A stretch of DNA of 55,414 nucleotides from Hyphomonadaceae bacterium (GCA_016791425.1 JAEUMQ010000022.1:1-55414); one strand, 5' to 3'; positions 8,902 through 18,312 are shown, counted from the stretch's first letter. Made by a program: numbers and translations. The notes: generated by a model from the sequence alone, not told the origin.

Positions 8902-9633
8902 GTGGAATGGGCTGACGAAGCCATCGTGTTGGGCGCCAAGCCCTTCGGCGAATCCAAGGCGATCGCCGAAGTGTTCGCGCGCGGGCACGGCCGCTATGGC
9001 GGCGTGGTGCATGGCGGGCTCGGCAAGACGATGCGTCCCGTGCTGCAGGCCGGCAACGTCGTGCGCGCCGGCTGGAAGGCGCGGCTCTCGGAGCAATTGG
9101 GCTTCTTCTCGCCGCTGGAGCTCATGACGCCGCACGCGAGCCGGCTCTTCGACGATGCGGTCTCGCTCGCCGGCCTTTCCTCGGCCGTCGCGCTCATCCG
9201 CGGGACGAGCGCCGAACGCCAAGCCTATCCACAGCTCTATGATGCGCTGCTTGTGCTCATCGAGGCCCTCGGCGCCGAGGTGTGGCCGGCGCTCTATGCG
9301 CGCTTCGAGCTCGGGCTGCTCGCCGAGATGGGCTATGGGCTGGATCTGGCGCGCTGCGCATTGACCGGCGCGACGGAGGATCTGGCCTATGTCAGCCCGC
9401 GCAGCGGCCGCGCCGCCTGCGCCGAAGCCGGCGCGCCGTTCGCCGACAAGCTCATCCGTCTGCCGCCCTTCCTCGTTCGTTCCGACGCCGCAATAGAGAC
9501 CGGCGACGTCGCCGACGCTTTGGCCTTGGCCGGCTATTTTCTGGAGCGCCGGCTTTACGACCAGAAGGGGGAGGGACTGCCCGAGGCCCGTCGCCGGCTG
9601 ATCGAGCGTTTAGGATTTGCCGGCCGACTCTGA
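8902..9633 (+). CDS. recO: DNA repair protein RecO
   Basis: This 243-residue protein is RecO, which loads RecA onto SSB-coated single strands in the RecFOR pathway. The N-terminal OB fold starts (M)EWADEAIVLGAKPFGESKAI, followed by GRYGGVVHGG and the helical C-terminal domain (LLAEMGYGLDLARCALTG). GTG at 8902 fits the family N terminus. In most alphaproteobacteria recO directly follows era; here it follows a toxin-antitoxin-like pair, and era ends 6.7 kb downstream beside a second such pair. Confidence 0.93.
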   Translation: MEWADEAIVLGAKPFGESKAIAEVFARGHGRYGGVVHGGLGKTMRPVLQAGNVVRAGWKARLSEQLGFFSPLELMTPHASRLFDDAVSLAGLSSAVALIRGTSAERQAYPQLYDALLVLIEALGAEVWPALYARFELGLLAEMGYGLDLARCALTGATEDLAYVSPRSGRAACAEAGAPFADKLIRLPPFLVRSDAAIETGDVADALALAGYFLERRLYDQKGEGLPEARRRLIERLGFAGRL

Positions 9634-9658
9634 GATAGACGCTCGACGTTTGGTGATT

Positions 9659-9747
9659 CCTCCCCCTGAAAGGGGGAGGTGAGGAGGGGGTCTGCACACC
9701 CCCTCCCGATTGCTTCGCAATCGACCTCCCCTGGTGAGGGGGAGGAG
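9659..9747. repeat. Paired palindromic repeat element, copy 2
   Basis: Two GC-rich hairpins (CCCCCTGAAAGGGGG and CCTCCCCTGGTGAGGGGGAGG) flank inverted GGAGGGGGT/ACCCCCTCC tracts and a small central hairpin GATTGCTTCGCAATC. The arrangement resembles a bipartite interspersed repeat (REP pair). It lies just before the parC ribosome binding site. Confidence 0.65.
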
Positions 9748-9756
9748 GGAGCTAGA

Positions 9757-12018
9757 ATGGCGGACGAAAGCGACACCCTCCCGCCCGACGACGGCGGGCG
9801 GATCATCGAGGAGCCGATCGGCGAGGCGCTTTCGAAGCGCTATCTCGCCTACGCGCTCTCCACCATCACAAGCCGCGCGCTGCCGGACGTGCGCGACGGC
9901 CTGAAGCCCGTGCACCGCCGCGTTCTCTACGCGATGAGCCGCCTCAATCTCGGCCCCGACGCGGCGTTCAAGAAGAGCGCGAAGGTCGTCGGCGACGTGA
10001 TGGGCACGTTCCACCCGCACGGCGACCAGGCCATCTATGACGCGCTCGTGCGCCTCGCGCAGGACTTCTCCTCGCGCTATCCGCTCGTCGATGGGCAGGG
10101 CAATTTCGGCAACATCGACGGCGATAACCCCGCCGCGATGCGCTACACCGAAAGCCGCCTCACGCGCGCGGCCGAAGCGCTGCTCGAAGGCATCGACGAG
10201 AACGCGGTCGATTTCCGCCCCAATTACGACGGCTCGGACGACGAGCCTGTCGTGCTGCCCGCGGCCTTTCCCAATCTGTTGGCCAACGGCGCCGCCGGCA
10301 TCGCGGTCGGCATGGCGACGTCGATACCCCCGCACAACGCCGCCGAGCTGATCGACGCGTGCCTGCACATGATCGAGGCGCCCGATTGCGGCATAGACGA
10401 TCTCCTGAAGCTCGTTCCGGGTCCGGACTTTCCCACCGGCGGCCAGATCGTGGAGCCGGCCGCCGCGATCCGCGAAGCCTACGAGACCGGCCGCGGGGGC
10501 TTCCGCGTCCGCGCCAAATGGGAAGTGGAGGAGATGGGCCGGGGCCAGTGGCGCGTGATCGTCACCGAGATCCCGTACCAGGTTCAGAAGACCAAGCTTA
10601 TCGAGCGTCTCGCCGAACTCGTCGAAACCAAGAAATCGCCGCTCCTGGGGGACGTGCGCGACGAAAGCGCCGAAACCATCCGCGTGGTGCTGGAGCCGAA
10701 ATCGCGCGCCGTCGAGCCAGCGATCATGATGGAGAGCCTGTTCAAGCTCACCGATCTGGAAAACCGCATCTCGCTCAACATGAACGTGCTCGACGCCGAA
10801 GGCGCGCCGCGCGTGATGGGCCTCAAGGAAGCGCTGAAGGCCTTCCTCGACCATCGCCGCGACGTCCTGAAGCGCCGCAGCGCGCATCGCCTGGAGAAGA
10901 TCGCCGCGCGGCTCGACGTGCTCGCCGGGCTGCTCATCGTCTTTCTCAACCTCGACGAAGTGATCCGCATCATCCGCAACGAGGATGAGCCCAAGCCCGT
11001 CCTCATCAAGCGCTTCACGCTCAACGAGACGCAGGCCGAAGCCATCCTCAACACGCGCCTCCGGCAATTGCGCAAGCTGGAGGAGATGGAGATCAAGCGC
11101 GAGGACGCCGCGCTGCGCGAAGAGCAGAAGGGCCTCGCCGCGCTCCTCAACGACACGCGCCGGCAATGGCGCAAGATCAGCGACGAGCTCAAAGAGACAA
11201 AGAAGATCTTCGGCCCCAACACGTCCTGGGGCAAGCGGCGCTCGAAGCTGACCGAAGCGCCGGACGTGTCCGCCGAGATCAGCGTCGAGGCCTTCGTCGT
11301 GCGCGAGCCGGTCACCGTCGTGCTCTCGGAGAAGGGCTGGATCCGCTCCCTGAAGGGACATGTCGATGATCTGGAGACGACCAAGTTCAAGGAAGGCGAC
11401 CACCCCGCCTTCGCGGTGCACGCCCAAACCACCGACAAGGTGCTCTTCATGGCCTCCGACGGCCGCGCCTTCACGCTCGATGCGCACAAGCTTCCGGGCG
11501 GCCGCGGAACCGGCGAGCCGATCCGGCTCATGATCGAGCTGGAGGAGCAGCACACGATCGTGGCGATGTTCGCCTTCGAGGAGGGCGCCAAGCGCCTGAT
11601 CGCCAGCGACGACGGCCACGGCTTCATTGTCTCCGACGAGGAGCTCGTCTCCACCCGCCGCGCCGGCAAGCAGGTGATGAACCTGTCGCCGGGCGCGCTC
11701 GTGCGCGTCGCGACCCCGGCGATCGGCGATCGCATCGCCGTCATCGGCGACAACCGCAAGCTCCTCATCTTCGACCTCTCCGAGGCGCCGGAGATGCCGC
11801 GCGGCAAGGGCGTGAAGCTGCAGGCCTACGCCAATGGCGGCCTCTCCGACGCGGTCGTCTTCGCAAAGAGCGAGGGCCTCGCCTGGGTGGACAGCGCCGG
11901 CCGCGTGCGCGCGGTGCCGGAATGGTCGGACTATCGCGGCAAGCGGGCGTCCGCCGGCAAGCTCGCCCCGAAAGGCTTCTCCCGCTCCGGCCGCTTCAAG
12001 GACACGCTCGGCGGCTGA
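9757..12018 (+). CDS. parC: DNA topoisomerase IV subunit A
   Basis: This 753-residue protein is the breakage-reunion subunit of topoisomerase IV, which decatenates daughter chromosomes together with ParE. Visible features are [21 protein letters not shown], the quinolone-determining region [17 protein letters not shown], the catalytic tyrosine in [10 protein letters not shown], and a C-terminal beta-pinwheel with repeats such as [15 protein letters not shown]. Its relatively short C-terminal domain and N-terminal match favour ParC over GyrA. The Ser80-equivalent position is Gln. The start is the ATG after GGAGGGAGC; an in-frame upstream extension would lie inside the repeat element. Confidence 0.94.
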   Translation: MADESDTLPPDDGGRIIEEPIGEALSKRYLAYALSTITSRALPDVRDGLKPVHRRVLYAMSRLNLGPDAAFKKSAKVVGDVMGTFHPHGDQAIYDALVRLAQDFSSRYPLVDGQGNFGNIDGDNPAAMRYTESRLTRAAEALLEGIDENAVDFRPNYDGSDDEPVVLPAAFPNLLANGAAGIAVGMATSIPPHNAAELIDACLHMIEAPDCGIDDLLKLVPGPDFPTGGQIVEPAAAIREAYETGRGGFRVRAKWEVEEMGRGQWRVIVTEIPYQVQKTKLIERLAELVETKKSPLLGDVRDESAETIRVVLEPKSRAVEPAIMMESLFKLTDLENRISLNMNVLDAEGAPRVMGLKEALKAFLDHRRDVLKRRSAHRLEKIAARLDVLAGLLIVFLNLDEVIRIIRNEDEPKPVLIKRFTLNETQAEAILNTRLRQLRKLEEMEIKREDAALREEQKGLAALLNDTRRQWRKISDELKETKKIFGPNTSWGKRRSKLTEAPDVSAEISVEAFVVREPVTVVLSEKGWIRSLKGHVDDLETTKFKEGDHPAFAVHAQTTDKVLFMASDGRAFTLDAHKLPGGRGTGEPIRLMIELEEQHTIVAMFAFEEGAKRLIASDDGHGFIVSDEELVSTRRAGKQVMNLSPGALVRVATPAIGDRIAVIGDNRKLLIFDLSEAPEMPRGKGVKLQAYANGGLSDAVVFAKSEGLAWVDSAGRVRAVPEWSDYRGKRASAGKLAPKGFSRSGRFKDTLGG

Positions 12019-12134
12019 TCGCGGCGCGAGCGTGAGAGGCGAGCTTTGCCGTCTTGCGATCTCTTAACGCGCGCGCGCTGTCCATGAGCGGACAAACCGG
12101 CTAGCCTTCCGCAACGTCAATGGGGAGGGAACCC

Positions 12135-12554
12135 ATGCGTTGCGCCACGTTCGCCTTGGCGGTCGCGCTCGCAGCCGCCGTCCCGGCCGCCGGCTGCGCC
12201 ACGTCCGATGCGACGCAGGCGCCGGTCAGCGAAGGCGTGACCCATCGCTTCCCGGCGAGCTACGAGATCGTTCGCGCCGCGGCGCTGGAAAGCGTGCAGC
12301 GCCTCAATGTGAGCGTCGAAGGCGCCGACGAGACCCCGGAGCGCTATCAGATCCGGTTCATGAAGGTGATGGGCGGCGTGCCTTGGGGCGATGTCGGCGT
12401 CATCAATGTCGTCCGCGAGGATCCCTGGACGACGCAGGTCGTGGTCAATTCCGAGCGCGACGGCCCCACCCAGCGCACCAGCGCGCGCGAACGTCAGCTT
12501 GCGGATCAAGTCTTCTCGCACATCGCCGAAGCGCTCGCCCGCCAGCGCCAATAG
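12135..12554 (+). CDS. Conserved hypothetical lipoprotein
   Basis: The 139-residue product begins with a lipoprotein signal ending in PAAGC (Cys about 22), so it is probably anchored in a membrane facing the periplasm. No family was recognised. The mature part has a short mixed alpha/beta domain (RFPASYEIVRAAALESVQRL, then strands around VINVVRED) and a basic C-terminal helix. The second ATG was chosen because GGGAGGGA precedes it closely and it opens directly into the signal peptide. No operon partner is evident. Confidence 0.7.
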   Translation: MRCATFALAVALAAAVPAAGCATSDATQAPVSEGVTHRFPASYEIVRAAALESVQRLNVSVEGADETPERYQIRFMKVMGGVPWGDVGVINVVREDPWTTQVVVNSERDGPTQRTSARERQLADQVFSHIAEALARQRQ

Positions 12555-12703
12555 CTTCTAGCGTTCGCCCTCGCCGCGATTGAGCGCCACTCCTATCCAG
12601 GAGGTCCTCGATCGACTTGCGGCGCCGAACGGCGCGTCCCGCGTCATGGCGAAAATTCCTCGTCGGCCATGACGACGGCGGCGCGGCGCGGTAAGGCGAA
12701 GCT

Positions 12704-13462
12704 ATGGCCATCAGACTCGGCGTCAACATCGACCACGTCGCCACGATCCGGAACGCGCGCGGCGGCCCCCATCCCGATCCGGTCCGCGCCGCCCAGCTTG
12801 CCGCCGACGCCGGCGCAGACGGCATCACCCTCCACGTCCGCGAGGACCGCCGCCACGTCCGCGAGGAGGACCTCTTCCGCATGAAGGAGGAGGTGAAGCT
12901 GCCGATCAATCTGGAGATGGCCTGCGTGGAGGAGATGCTGGAGATCGCGCTCCATGTCCGTCCGCACGCCTGCTGCCTGGTGCCCGAGCGCCGCGAGGAG
13001 CGCACCACCGAGGGCGGCCTCGACGTGGCTGGCCAGCACAATACCGTCGCCCCCTTCGTTCGACGGCTGCGGGACGCCGGCGCTCGGGTCTCGCTTTTCA
13101 TCGACCCCTCGCTCGTGCAGGTGGCGGTGGCCGAGGCGCTGGGCGCCCCGGTCATCGAGCTGCACACCGGCGTCTTCTGCGAGGCGGTGGAGGAGGGCGA
13201 CGCCGCGAAGGCGGCCGAGGCCCTGGCCGCCCTCCAGCGCGCCGCCGAGGATGCCGACCGGCGCGGCCTGGAGGTCCATGCCGGCCACGGCATCACCTAT
13301 GCGAGCGTGGGGCCGATCGCCGCAATTCCCACAATCAAAGAATTGAATATCGGCCATTTCTTGATCGGCGAGGCGATCTTTGTTGGGCTGACAGGCGCCA
13401 TCGGCGAGATGCGGCGGCTGATGGACGCCGCCAGGAGCGGCGCGCCGGCGCCGAAATCTTAA
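12704..13462 (+). CDS. pdxJ: Pyridoxine 5'-phosphate synthase
   Basis: This 252-residue TIM-barrel enzyme condenses 1-deoxy-D-xylulose 5-phosphate with 3-amino-2-oxopropyl phosphate to make pyridoxine 5'-phosphate. The N terminus LGVNIDHVATIRNARGG and motifs ITLHVREDRRHVREEDL, LVPERREERTTEGGLD and EVHAGHGITYASVGPIA are canonical. GHFLIGEAIFVGL near the end is the phosphate-binding loop. It starts the pdxJ-acpS-lepB-rnc-era unit typical of alphaproteobacteria. The 149 bases upstream contain no recognised gene. Confidence 0.97.
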   Translation: MAIRLGVNIDHVATIRNARGGPHPDPVRAAQLAADAGADGITLHVREDRRHVREEDLFRMKEEVKLPINLEMACVEEMLEIALHVRPHACCLVPERREERTTEGGLDVAGQHNTVAPFVRRLRDAGARVSLFIDPSLVQVAVAEALGAPVIELHTGVFCEAVEEGDAAKAAEALAALQRAAEDADRRGLEVHAGHGITYASVGPIAAIPTIKELNIGHFLIGEAIFVGLTGAIGEMRRLMDAARSGAPAPKS

Positions 13463-13496
13463 GGTCCGTCAGAGAGATGAGGGCTGAGGCGCGGAC

Positions 13497-13964
13497 ATGA
13501 CAATTCTGGGCGTGGGCTCCGACCTGATCGACATCCGCCGCGTGGAGGAAACCCTGGCGCGGTTCGGCGAGCGCTTCATCCAGCGCGTCTTCACCGAGGT
13601 CGAGCGCGCCCGCGCCGAGCGCCGCCCGCACGACCGGGCCTCCACCTACGCGAAACGCTTTGCCGCGAAAGAGGCTTGCGCCAAGGCTTTAGGGACCGGG
13701 ATCCGGCGTGGAGTGTTCTGGCGCGACATGGGCGTGGTCAACCTCTCCTCGGGGCAGCCGACCATGGCGCTGACCGGCGGCGCGGCCTCCCGGCTGGTCG
13801 CCATGACCCCGCCCGGATGCGTGGCTGAGATACATGTGAGCTTGACCGACGACTTCCCCCTCGCGCAGAGCTTCGTGGTTATTTCCGCGGTGGCCTCCGT
13901 TTCGGCGTCGGAACCGGCGGCGATAGGTTCCCGGGCGCCAGAAGGGGTGCGACAGCCGCCATGA
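13497..13964 (+). CDS. acpS: Holo-[acyl-carrier-protein] synthase
   Basis: This 155-residue AcpS transfers 4'-phosphopantetheine from CoA to acyl carrier protein. [13 protein letters not shown] carries the Mg-binding Asp, and [19 protein letters not shown] is the second signature. The last 20 or so residues ([18 protein letters not shown]) exceed the usual 125-140-residue length and look disordered. The stop overlaps the lepB ATG by four bases (ATGA). Confidence 0.95.
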   Translation: MTILGVGSDLIDIRRVEETLARFGERFIQRVFTEVERARAERRPHDRASTYAKRFAAKEACAKALGTGIRRGVFWRDMGVVNLSSGQPTMALTGGAASRLVAMTPPGCVAEIHVSLTDDFPLAQSFVVISAVASVSASEPAAIGSRAPEGVRQPP

Positions 13965-14722
13965 GCACGACCTCCGAATCCCGCGCCTCCACCTCCGCCC
14001 TTAGCTCCTTCTGGGAGAACGTGCGGACGATCGTCTATGCCCTGGCGCTGGCGATGGTGATCCGCTTCGTGATCGCCCAGCCCTTCCGCATCCCGTCCGG
14101 CTCCATGCAGCCGACCCTCGAGGTCGGCGATTATATCGTCGTGACCAAATGGTCCTTCGGCTATGGGCGCTTTTCGTTTGCGCCGCTGGAGCACTTCCTG
14201 CCGCGCGGCCGGCTCTTCTTCACCCCGCCCGAGCGCGGCGACATCGTGGTCTTCCGTCCCGAGGGCGAGACGCGCGATTTCGTCAAGCGGCTGATCGGCA
14301 TGCCCGGCGACCGCGTGCAGATGATCGACGGCGTGCTGCACATCAATGGCGAGCCGGTGAAGCGGGAATCGCTCGGTCTGGTGCCGTTCGAGAACCCCGA
14401 CGGCGGCATCGTCGATATCCCCGCCTATCGCGAGACGCTGCCCAACGGCGCGACCTACGTGACCTTCGACCGCTATCCCGATTGGGAGCTCGACAACACT
14501 CGGGTGTTCGAGGTCCCGATGGGCCATTACTTCATGATGGGCGACGACCGCGACAATTCCCAGGACAGCCGCACCGTGTTCGTCGGCTATGTGCCCGAGG
14601 ACAATCTCATCGGCCCCGCGCAATTCGTGTTCGCTTCCTTCGACGGCACGACCTCGATCTTCCGCCCGTGGACGCTGCTGACCGGCTTCCGCGCCGAGCG
14701 CTTCCTGAAGCCGGTGAACTGA
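13961..14722 (+). CDS. lepB: Signal peptidase I
   Basis: This 253-residue membrane protease removes signal peptides from exported proteins. A single N-terminal membrane helix ([20 protein letters not shown]) precedes the catalytic Ser motif [17 protein letters not shown]; the general-base Lys lies in [13 protein letters not shown], and [11 protein letters not shown] is box E. It is coupled to acpS by an ATGA overlap and runs directly into rnc, the usual secretion/RNase III operon. Confidence 0.97.
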   Translation: MSTTSESRASTSALSSFWENVRTIVYALALAMVIRFVIAQPFRIPSGSMQPTLEVGDYIVVTKWSFGYGRFSFAPLEHFLPRGRLFFTPPERGDIVVFRPEGETRDFVKRLIGMPGDRVQMIDGVLHINGEPVKRESLGLVPFENPDGGIVDIPAYRETLPNGATYVTFDRYPDWELDNTRVFEVPMGHYFMMGDDRDNSQDSRTVFVGYVPEDNLIGPAQFVFASFDGTTSIFRPWTLLTGFRAERFLKPVN

Positions 14723-14724
14723 CC

Positions 14725-15441
14725 CTGGCGCGCGCGAAGAAGCCTGCGGACAATACGAACGACGACAGGCTCGCCGCCCTCCAGGCGCGCGCGGGCTATG
14801 TGTTCCAGGATCGCGCGCTGGCGCACGAGGCGCTGCGGCATTCGAGCGTGCTGGAAGGAAAGAAGGATCGCCGCTCCAACGAACGGCTCGAATTCTTCGG
14901 CGATCGCGTGCTCAATCTGGTCATGGCCGAACGCTTGTGGGAAGCGTTCCCCGAAGCCGACGAGGCCGAGCTCGCGCAGCGCTTCAACGCCCTGGTGAAC
15001 CGCACCGCCTGCGCGCGCGCCGCCCGCGCCGCCGATCTCGGCGCGGCGCTCGCGCTCTCGCCTTCCGAGGAGCGCGGCGGCGGCCGCAACAAGGAGACCA
15101 TCCTCGCCGACGCCTGCGAGGCCCTGATCGCCGCGCTCTATCTCGACGGCGGCATGCAGGCCGCGCGCGCTTTCATCGAGACCTTCTTCGCCGAGGACTT
15201 CGACGCTGTGGTGGAGGCCTCGCCGCGCGATCCGAAATCGGCGCTGCAGGAGCTGGCGGCCGCGAAGAAACGCGACCTCAAATATGTCCTCGTGGAGCGC
15301 ACGGGCCCCGAGCACGCGCCGCGCTTCGTGGTCGAGGCGCACATGCACGGCTATAAGCCGGCCAAGGGCGAGGGCGGCGCCAAGCGCGAGGCCGAGCGGG
15401 CCGCCGCGACCGCGCTGCTGAAGCGGCTGCGTCATGTCTGA
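14725..15441 (+). CDS. rnc: Ribonuclease III
   Basis: This protein of about 238 residues is RNase III, which cleaves double-stranded RNA in rRNA processing and mRNA turnover. NERLEFFGDRVLNLVMAE is the catalytic signature and KETILADACEALIAALYLDGG carries the second acidic pair; a dsRBD (PKSALQELAAAKK...GGAKREAERAAATALL) closes the protein. No ATG, GTG or TTG lies at the expected position after the lepB stop. The frame offers CTG at 14719 (overlapping the lepB TGA) and 14725, or a GTG at 14668 inside lepB. The start given is therefore provisional. The stop overlaps era. Confidence 0.9.
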   Translation: MARAKKPADNTNDDRLAALQARAGYVFQDRALAHEALRHSSVLEGKKDRRSNERLEFFGDRVLNLVMAERLWEAFPEADEAELAQRFNALVNRTACARAARAADLGAALALSPSEERGGGRNKETILADACEALIAALYLDGGMQAARAFIETFFAEDFDAVVEASPRDPKSALQELAAAKKRDLKYVLVERTGPEHAPRFVVEAHMHGYKPAKGEGGAKREAERAAATALLKRLRHV

Positions 15442-16351
15442 TCCCACGCCCGGCGGTCCGACACGCTGCGCGATCGTCGCGATCGTCGGGGCGCCCAACG
15501 CCGGCAAGTCCACGCTGGTGAACCGCCTCGTGGGGCAGAAGATCGCGCCGGTGACCCACAAGGCGCAGACCACGCGCGCGCCGCTGCGCGGCGTCGCGAT
15601 GCGCGGGCAGGCGCAGCTCATTCTCGTCGATACCCCGGGCGTCTTCGCCCCCAAGCGCCGTCTCGACCGCGCCATGGTGCGCGCCGCGTTTGCGTCGCTG
15701 GAGGATGCGGACATCATCGTGCATCTGGTCGATGCCGGCTCCACCTACCTGAAGAAGGATGCCGAGCGCATCGAGGCGAAGCTGCAGGAGGCCGGCCGCA
15801 AGGCGATCCTCGCGCTCAACAAGGTCGATGCCGTGCCGCGCGAGTCGCTGCTGGCGCTGACGAGGGATTTCACCGCCGGCGATCTTTACACGGACGTCTT
15901 CATGATCTCGGCGCTCACCGGCTCCGGCGTGGAGGATCTGGCGAGCCATCTCGCTTCGAAGGCGCCGGAAGGCCCGTGGCTCTTTCCCCCCGACCAGGCC
16001 GCCGATGCGCCTTCGCGCGTTCTTGCCGCCGAAGTGACGCGCGAGAAGCTCATGCTGCGCCTGCACGAGGAAGTGCCCTACGAGGCGACGGTCGAGACCG
16101 AAGCCTGGGAGGAGAAGAAGGACGGCTCGGTGCGCATCGAGCAGACGATCTTCGTCGCGCGCGAAAGCCAGCGCCGCATCGCCATCGGCGACAAGGGCCA
16201 GGTGGTGAAGGCGATCGGCGAGGCGGCGCGCAAGGAGCTCGAAGCGATGCTCGATCGCCGCGTGCATCTTTTTCTGCACGTGAAGCTGCGCGAGAACTGG
16301 AGCGAGGAGCGCGCCCGCTACGCCGCCCTCGGGCTCGATTTCGACGTGTAA
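15434..16351 (+). CDS. era: GTPase Era
   Basis: This 305-residue GTPase assists 16S rRNA maturation and 30S assembly. G1 is VGAPNAGKSTLVNR, G3 DTPGVFAPKRRLD, G4 NKVD, and the C-terminal KH domain contains KGQVVKAIGEAARKELEAML. The ATG overlaps the end of rnc by eight bases. recO normally comes next; here a DUF433/DUF5615 pair follows directly. Confidence 0.97.
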   Translation: MSDPTPGGPTRCAIVAIVGAPNAGKSTLVNRLVGQKIAPVTHKAQTTRAPLRGVAMRGQAQLILVDTPGVFAPKRRLDRAMVRAAFASLEDADIIVHLVDAGSTYLKKDAERIEAKLQEAGRKAILALNKVDAVPRESLLALTRDFTAGDLYTDVFMISALTGSGVEDLASHLASKAPEGPWLFPPDQAADAPSRVLAAEVTREKLMLRLHEEVPYEATVETEAWEEKKDGSVRIEQTIFVARESQRRIAIGDKGQVVKAIGEAARKELEAMLDRRVHLFLHVKLRENWSEERARYAALGLDFDV

Positions 16352-16369
16352 TTGGGCTATCATTCCAAC

Positions 16370-16597
16370 ATGAGCCTGTTGGAGCGCATCACCTTCAATC
16401 CCAAGGTCATGGGCGGGCGCCCCTGCATCAGGGGGATGCGCATCCGCGTGTCCGACATCCTGGACATGCTCGCCGGAGGCGCCACGCAGGAACAGATTTT
16501 GGCCGACTATCCCTACCTGGAAGCCGACGACATCCGGGCGAGCCTCGCCTACGCGGCTGCGCAGCTGGGCCACACCGTGGTCGTCGCGGCAGAATGA
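16370..16597 (+). CDS. DUF433 antitoxin-like protein, module 2
   Basis: This 75-residue DUF433 protein is a paralogue of the one at 8340, with the same MSLL(E)RIT start and GRPCIRGMRIRVSDILDMLAGG core. The ATG at 16370 was chosen by that alignment; a TTG directly after the era stop (16352) would add six residues. Its stop overlaps the next start by four bases. It probably regulates and neutralises the downstream PIN-like protein, inferred from family pairing. Confidence 0.84.
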   Translation: MSLLERITFNPKVMGGRPCIRGMRIRVSDILDMLAGGATQEQILADYPYLEADDIRASLAYAAAQLGHTVVVAAE

Positions 16598-16920
16598 ACT
16601 TCGTGATCGACCAACAGCTGCCTCCGGCGCTGGTAGATTGGTTGATCGGCAAGGGACACCAAGCGGCGCATGTCTATTTCCTTGGCCTCGGCGAGGCGGA
16701 GGACGCCGACATCTGGGCCTACGCCCAAGCAAATGCGGCGATCATCGTAACGAAGGACCCGGACTTCGCCGAACGACGAAGCCGGGTGAGCGCCGGTCCG
16801 ACCATCCTGTGGCTCCGATCGGGCAACTCGACCACCCCGACGCTGCTGGCGATCATGGACGGCGCGTGGCCCAGCGTTGAACCGTCGCTGGTCGGCGGCG
16901 CTGTTGTCGAGGTTCGCTGA
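16594..16920 (+). CDS. DUF5615 PIN-like toxin candidate, module 2
   Basis: This 108-residue DUF5615 protein shares FVIDQQLPPAL, EDADIWAYAQANAAIIVTKD and the GPTILW and VVEVR ends with the module 1 protein, but the two are clearly more diverged than their antitoxins. Acidic residues expected in a PIN-like active site are retained. Its TGA overlaps the ATG of the downstream frameshifted gene, so all three may be one transcript after era. Confidence 0.82.
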   Translation: MNFVIDQQLPPALVDWLIGKGHQAAHVYFLGLGEAEDADIWAYAQANAAIIVTKDPDFAERRSRVSAGPTILWLRSGNSTTPTLLAIMDGAWPSVEPSLVGGAVVEVR

Positions 16921-17485
16921 TGGTGATGCTCGTGCACCTGGCGCCGGCGAAGCTGCAGGCGCGCATCAGGCGCGGCGGTCTCAAAACCGGCGAGAACCTG
17001 TTCGGCGCGAAAGGCGAGCGGGACCTCTACGCGTTCCGGTTCTGGAGAGCCACACGCTCACCCATCAATGGACGCGCGAGCTGATGAAGTGGCGCCGCCA
17101 GCCGATGATCGGCGTGTACTTCCGCATCCCAGACGACGAGCCGGTGCGCTTCGGCCACTATTTCCGCGGCTGGGTTCCCATGCGCGCGGCCCAGGCCGTC
17201 GCGGCGATCCGCGCCGAGGCCGATCCGCGCGGCTTCCAGATCATCCTTGGTCGGAGCATTCCCCCCAAGGACATCGCCCGCATCGCGCCGGTGCGCGGCG
17301 TGATCGGCTGGCGCCACAAGCCCGACGCGCATGGGCAAAAGCCCTGCGGCTGCCCAGCCTGCATGGCGCGCGGCGAGCCCGGCGGCGTGAAGATCCGCCG
17401 CGCCTGGGAGCGCGCCGAGCGCGAGGCCGACGAGGCCTGGGCCCGCGCCGCCGCGTCCCGCGAGGCCGCCGGCGATCCCGACTGA
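16920..17485 (+). pseudogene. Frameshifted conserved hypothetical gene
   Basis: Two frames together read as one protein. The first (from ATG 16920 or 16926) gives MLVHLAPAKLQARIRRGGLK...DLYAF and then runs out of frame to a stop at 17084; the second carries PVLESHTLTHQWTRELMKW, IGVYFRIPDDEPVRFGHYF and HGQKPCGCPACMARGE to the stop at 17485. Inserting one C in the CC run near 17036-17037 would join them. I recall this as a conserved uncharacterised bacterial family with a C-terminal CGCPxC motif, possibly metal binding. It could be a real pseudogene or a sequencing error. Confidence 0.7.
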
Positions 17486-17508
17486 CGCGATCCACCAAGG
17501 GAAGGAAT

Positions 17509-18312
17509 CTAGCGCTTGCCGCCGATGATCCAGCGCGGCTTGCGCGGTTGCGCGCGCCGCTGATCGAGCCGCTCGCCGCCCAGGCGGAACGGCGTCCATT
17601 GCCCGGCGACCAGCAATTCGAGCGGCTGGAAGTCGCTCTTGTAGCCCATCTTCTCCGAGCCGCGGACCCAATAGCCGAGATAGACGTGCGGGAAGCCGGC
17701 CGCGCGCGCCTGCTGGATATGATCGAGGATCGTGAAGGCGCCGAGGCTGCGCTTGGGATCGCGCGGATCGAAATAGGAATAGACGAGGGAAAGCCCGTCG
17801 CGGAGCACATCCACGAGCGCCGCGGCGGCGAGCTCGCCCGCGTTCGGCCCGGTGGTGTAGCGGTATTCCACGATGTGCGTGCGGACCGCGCTTTCCTCCA
17901 CCATCGAGCCGTAATCGACCAGCGTCATGTCGGCCATGCCGCCATTGGTGTGGCGCGCCTGCAGGTAGCGCCGCAGCAGCCAGAATTGCTCCTCGGTGGC
18001 TTCTCCGGGCCTCAGCGCGCGGGAAAGATCGGCATTGCGCCCGAGCACCTTGCGCCAGCGCCGCGTGAGGTCGAAATCCTCCGCCCGCACCCGCGCCGAG
18101 ACGCATGCGTCGCACGCATCGCAGGCCGGCCGGTACGCGATGTTCTGCGAGCGGCGGAAGCCGGCATGCGTCAGCGCGTCGTTGAGGCCGGCCGCATCGA
18201 CCCCGTCGAGGCTCGTGAACACCTTCCGCTCGCGCCGCCCGGCCAGATACGGGCAAGGCGCCGGCGCCGTCAGATAGAACCGGAGGTTCTTCGTCGGGAA
18301 CGGGCGTGTCAC
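17509..18312 (-). CDS. bpt: Aspartate/glutamate leucyltransferase (arginyl-tRNA-protein transferase family)
   Basis: This 267-residue enzyme moves an amino acid, leucine in the bacterial Bpt group, from aminoacyl-tRNA to N-terminal Asp or Glu and so feeds the N-end rule pathway. The N terminus has CPYLAGRRERKVFTSL and CDACDACVSARV, the family cysteine motifs; LGYWVRGSEKMGYKSDFQPLE is the C-terminal signature. Length matches the bacterial family. It is convergent with the frameshifted gene and stands beside motB on the same strand. Confidence 0.93.
   Translation of the reverse strand: MTRPFPTKNLRFYLTAPAPCPYLAGRRERKVFTSLDGVDAAGLNDALTHAGFRRSQNIAYRPACDACDACVSARVRAEDFDLTRRWRKVLGRNADLSRALRPGEATEEQFWLLRRYLQARHTNGGMADMTLVDYGSMVEESAVRTHIVEYRYTTGPNAGELAAAALVDVLRDGLSLVYSYFDPRDPKRSLGAFTILDHIQQARAAGFPHVYLGYWVRGSEKMGYKSDFQPLELLVAGQWTPFRLGGERLDQRRAQPRKPRWIIGGKR

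Noticed and set aside
9610-11619. Long antisense open frame across parC
   Set aside because: Same codon-shadow effect; the sense strand encodes a complete topoisomerase IV subunit A.
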